Origin: an uncultured Prevotella sp.
Lineage (GTDB): Bacteria; Bacteroidota; Bacteroidia; Bacteroidales; Bacteroidaceae
Length of the DNA stretch: 8,043 nucleotides
Direction of reading: 5' to 3'
Assembly (NCBI GenBank): GCA_934230965.1
Contig: CAKQFW010000091.1
Span: 1 to 8,043 of the forward strand
Part shown: positions 6,767 through 8,043 of the stretch, in pieces
Layout of the letters: every line of letters starts with the position of its first letter
Position numbering within the stretch: position 1 is the first letter of the stretch
Notes under the pieces: model-generated
Databases searched by the model: none
What the model saw: the letters and a program-made list of their open reading frames with translations, nothing else
What the model was told of the DNA's origin: nothing
Translations under genes and position numbers: made by a program

Positions 6767-7645
6767 TTATAGTTGTATAATTAGATAATTGCTCACGCTC
6801 CAAAATAGGGTGGGATTGGTTATAACGAGCACACAATGGCCGTCGCCGCTTTCTTCAAAATGATAAGAACGGTTACTGGGTTGTGGCGTAAGGATTTTCG
6901 GATTGCTCGACTTCAACGATATTTCGCGACACTTACGAATGTCGACAGCGCTAAACTTGCTCTTGTCTACATCTTCATAGTTTACTTTCTTCTTTTGCAA
7001 GAAGCCGCCTTTCAGCAATCCTGCTGCCGAAAGTTGTTTCTTCGTGCCTATTTTTATGTGACACTCGTTTATAATCTCGTCTTGTTTTGATAAGGCTGTT
7101 GTTAGCTTTTGCGATTTCTTTTCAGCCCTATCGGCCCGCGTGCGCATGTCAGACAACGATGCTCGCAGCTGTGTGATGTCTTTCTTCGAATTGTTTAGGT
7201 CGGCCCGCAACGATTGTATCACCTTATCTTTTTCGGCCAACTGCTGGTTAAGAAATTCTACCACCTTTTGTAGGCGCTCAACACTTTCAGACGAGTTCCG
7301 GTTTGCCAAAGAGTCTTGAAGCAGTTGTATCTTCTTTCTTTGTCGCGCCAAGATATCGGCCATGTGGTTTAGATTGGCTGCTATCTGGTGGCGGTCGAGT
7401 TTTACGCCGTCACGCCCTTGGTTGGTGAAAAGAATGTTTTCTTGAAGGGCAATGCTGTCTAAGCCTGTAGCAATAGTAGTAATGATGCCGTTCAGCTCGT
7501 TAAGTTGTTGTGTCTTTGTTTTGTTCTCTTGTATAATAGAGTCTCTTTCTGCCATGTAGTCTCCCATATCAACCTTATTGTTTTTGCACGATACGGCCGA
7601 TAACAGAAGCAACAAAGCAAACGTTGCTTTTGAAAAGTTTGTCAT
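6767..7645 (-). CDS. Coiled-coil lipoprotein, Cbp1-like
   Basis: The product is 292 aa and first in the operon. MTNFSKATFALLLLLSAVSC has a lipobox-like end with Cys20, so an outer-membrane lipoprotein is likely. Residues of about 35-185 are a long heptad-rich coiled coil (for example LQDSLANRNSSESVERLQKV and KDITQLRASLSDMRTRADRA). The C-terminal domain of about 100 residues begins NECHIKIGTKKQL and ends ITNPTLFWSVSNYLIIQL. From memory, this architecture and these end motifs match the Bacteroidetes family named after Cbp1, a Bacteroides fragilis collagen-binding glycoprotein. The family call is moderate, and collagen binding should not be assumed. The start codon at 7643-7645 lies only 11 nt downstream of the U-run of the leader terminator, so expression must depend on read-through or on a promoter I cannot see. 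Confidence 0.75.
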   Translation of the reverse strand: MTNFSKATFALLLLLSAVSCKNNKVDMGDYMAERDSIIQENKTKTQQLNELNGIITTIATGLDSIALQENILFTNQGRDGVKLDRHQIAANLNHMADILARQRKKIQLLQDSLANRNSSESVERLQKVVEFLNQQLAEKDKVIQSLRADLNNSKKDITQLRASLSDMRTRADRAEKKSQKLTTALSKQDEIINECHIKIGTKKQLSAAGLLKGGFLQKKKVNYEDVDKSKFSAVDIRKCREISLKSSNPKILTPQPSNRSYHFEESGDGHCVLVITNPTLFWSVSNYLIIQL

Positions 7646-7656
7646 TATAAGGGTAT

Positions 7657-7749
7657 AAAAAAAGGCGTTGAACCGTTCGTGGCTTGCCTAAAATCCCGGT
7701 TACCGCCAAGTGACCGAACTACAATTGCAAGCACAGAACGGTTCACGCC
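7657..7749 (-). terminator. Leader terminator hairpin with U7
   Basis: On the minus strand the segment 7749-7727 (GGCGTGAACCGTTCTGTGC, then TTGC) pairs with 7687-7664 (GCAAGCCACGAACGGTTC, then AACGCC). This gives about 22 bp with three single-base bulges. Seven U (A7657-A7663 on the plus strand) follow directly. The loop of about 39 nt is the 3' arm of the competing rod. Strong stem plus U-run is the standard intrinsic-terminator architecture. Confidence 0.8.
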
Positions 7750-7836
7750 AAAATAGCGTGAACCTCCTGCAGCTTGTTCTCATTGTAGTTGAATATTGGC
7801 GGTATTCGGATTTTAGAGAACAAGAGCTAAAAGCTC
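7657..7836 (-). promoter_or_regulatory. Candidate bistable attenuator leader of the envelope operon
   Basis: In minus-strand order the segments are D' 7824-7816, B' 7816-7782, D 7781-7773, C 7763-7756, A' 7749-7727, B 7725-7688, A 7687-7664, then U7. Fold 1: D' CTTGTTCTC pairs perfectly with D GAGAACAAG, hiding B' in its loop, and A' pairs with A to form the terminator. Fold 2: B' pairs with B in three perfect 9-bp blocks (CTAAAATCC, TACCGCCAA and AACTACAAT with their complements). Inside it C GTTCACGC pairs perfectly with GCGTGAAC of A', which leaves A unpaired and the terminator dissolved. The two folds exclude each other, as in attenuators and riboswitches. I do not recognise a known Rfam class. 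An alternative is a stand-alone structured small RNA ending at the U-run, or a copy of a dispersed intergenic element. Confidence 0.6.
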
Positions 7837-7870
7837 AATATCTTAAAAGTCGTAGAACGTAAACGCCCAT
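7835..7870 (-). CDS. Possible leader peptide MGVYVLRLLRY
   Basis: An 11-codon open frame (ATG 7868-7870, stop TGA 7835-7837) ends 11 nt before the first switch segment (D'). It is rich in Leu and Arg. Translation of a short leader peptide at this position could set which fold forms. There is no ribosome-binding evidence and a frame this short can occur by chance, so the call is weak. Confidence 0.15.
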   Translation of the reverse strand: MGVYVLRLLRY

Positions 7871-7880
7871 TAACAATTAT

Positions 7881-7894
7881 GAGGTTTTCACCTC
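7881..7894 (-). other. Small hairpin in the leader region
   Basis: On the minus strand GAGGT, loop GAAA, ACCTC: a 5-bp stem closed by a GNRA-type tetraloop (7894-7890 with 7885-7881). GNRA loops are stable and often take part in tertiary contacts, which fits a structured RNA. It is preceded by five U. Confidence 0.4.
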
Positions 7895-7916
7895 GTAAAA
7901 AGTCTCTGATGTTGTA

Positions 7917-7945
7917 GGATAGCAATTGTTTTGTATTGCTTATCC
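7917..7945 (-). other. Bulged 10-bp hairpin in the leader region
   Basis: GGATA-GCAAT (7917-7926) pairs with ATTGC-TATCC (7935-7939 and 7941-7945), leaving T7940 bulged and an eight-base loop. It lies upstream of the switch on the minus strand and may mark the 5' part of the structured transcript. No U-run directly follows on the minus strand, and the plus strand reads AAACTTGCG after it, so it is not a terminator. Confidence 0.45.
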
Positions 7946-7995
7946 AAACTTGCGTTTCATTCTTCTTTAATGTCTGTTTCTTTTCTTCTTTTTTT

Positions 7996-8026
7996 TAAGT
8001 TTATGTATATGTGAAAACATTGCAAA
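7996..8026 (-). promoter_or_regulatory. Weak Bacteroidetes-type promoter candidate
   Basis: On the minus strand TTTGC (8026-8022) is followed after 18 nt by TAAACTTA (8003-7996), to be compared with the Bacteroidetes -33 TTTG and -7 TAnnTTTG boxes. The -7 box mismatches at two positions. It is in the right place to transcribe the structured leader and the operon, but the call is tentative. A purine-rich stretch (about 7972-7998) lies just downstream. Confidence 0.2.
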
Positions 8027-8043
8027 TGTCAGCAATTATCATC

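Noticed and set aside
6753..6836. N-terminal extension of the LysM/beta-barrel gene
   Set aside because: It overlaps the end of the lipoprotein gene and would bury a good signal peptide 28 residues inside the protein.
7646..8043. tRNA, 6S RNA, tmRNA or CRISPR array in the structured region
   Set aside because: There is no cloverleaf or CCA end, no tag-peptide frame, no regular direct repeats with spacers, and the interleaved pairing does not give a simple 6S-like rod with a central bubble.

Overview
The window looks like the chromosome of a Bacteroidales bacterium, most likely Prevotella or a close relative. The protein families point that way: a BspA-type leucine-rich-repeat lipoprotein with a degenerate formylglycine-generating-enzyme (FGE/SUMF1) domain, a Cbp1-like coiled-coil lipoprotein, Bacteroidetes-type WG-repeat and 'SEVFMI.Y' repeat proteins, and LysM proteins. 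Genes start without a recognisable Shine-Dalgarno sequence, which also fits this phylum.

Layout. Bases 1-356 (+) hold the 3' end of an RlpA-family gene, closed by a strong intrinsic terminator at 403-457 that separates it from everything to the right. Bases 602-7645 (-) hold six genes in one direction, read right to left: a coiled-coil lipoprotein (6767-7645), a LysM plus outer-membrane beta-barrel protein (5877-6752), a periplasmic three-repeat protein (5129-5875), a secreted LysM/TPR/zinc-finger protein (3929-5110), a secreted WG-repeat-like protein (2706-3875) and a BspA-LRR/FGE-like lipoprotein (602-2647). Every one has a signal peptide or lipobox, so this is a cell-envelope operon or two adjoining units. 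The first four genes are separated by gaps of 1-18 bases. The last two are separated by gaps of 53-58 bases, are visibly more AT-rich, and each carries the same 23-bp element just ahead of its start codon.

Bases 7646-8043 contain no convincing protein gene but are dense in RNA structure. On the minus strand, just upstream of the first operon gene, five segments can fold in two mutually exclusive ways. One makes a long hairpin followed by seven U, which is a terminator 11 nt before the start codon. The other makes a 27-bp rod plus a small hairpin that takes the terminator apart. This is a candidate transcription attenuator or riboswitch-like leader controlling the envelope operon, or a structured small RNA ending at that terminator. 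It is the most interesting object in the window, followed by the duplicated start-proximal element of the last two genes.

Functional inference. Two proteins carry near-paralogous LysM modules (peptidoglycan binding), one of them attached to an outer-membrane barrel. Together with the TPR, WG-like, coiled-coil and LRR proteins they suggest a peptidoglycan-anchored outer-membrane or surface assembly. No enzyme activity can be assigned to any of the six.
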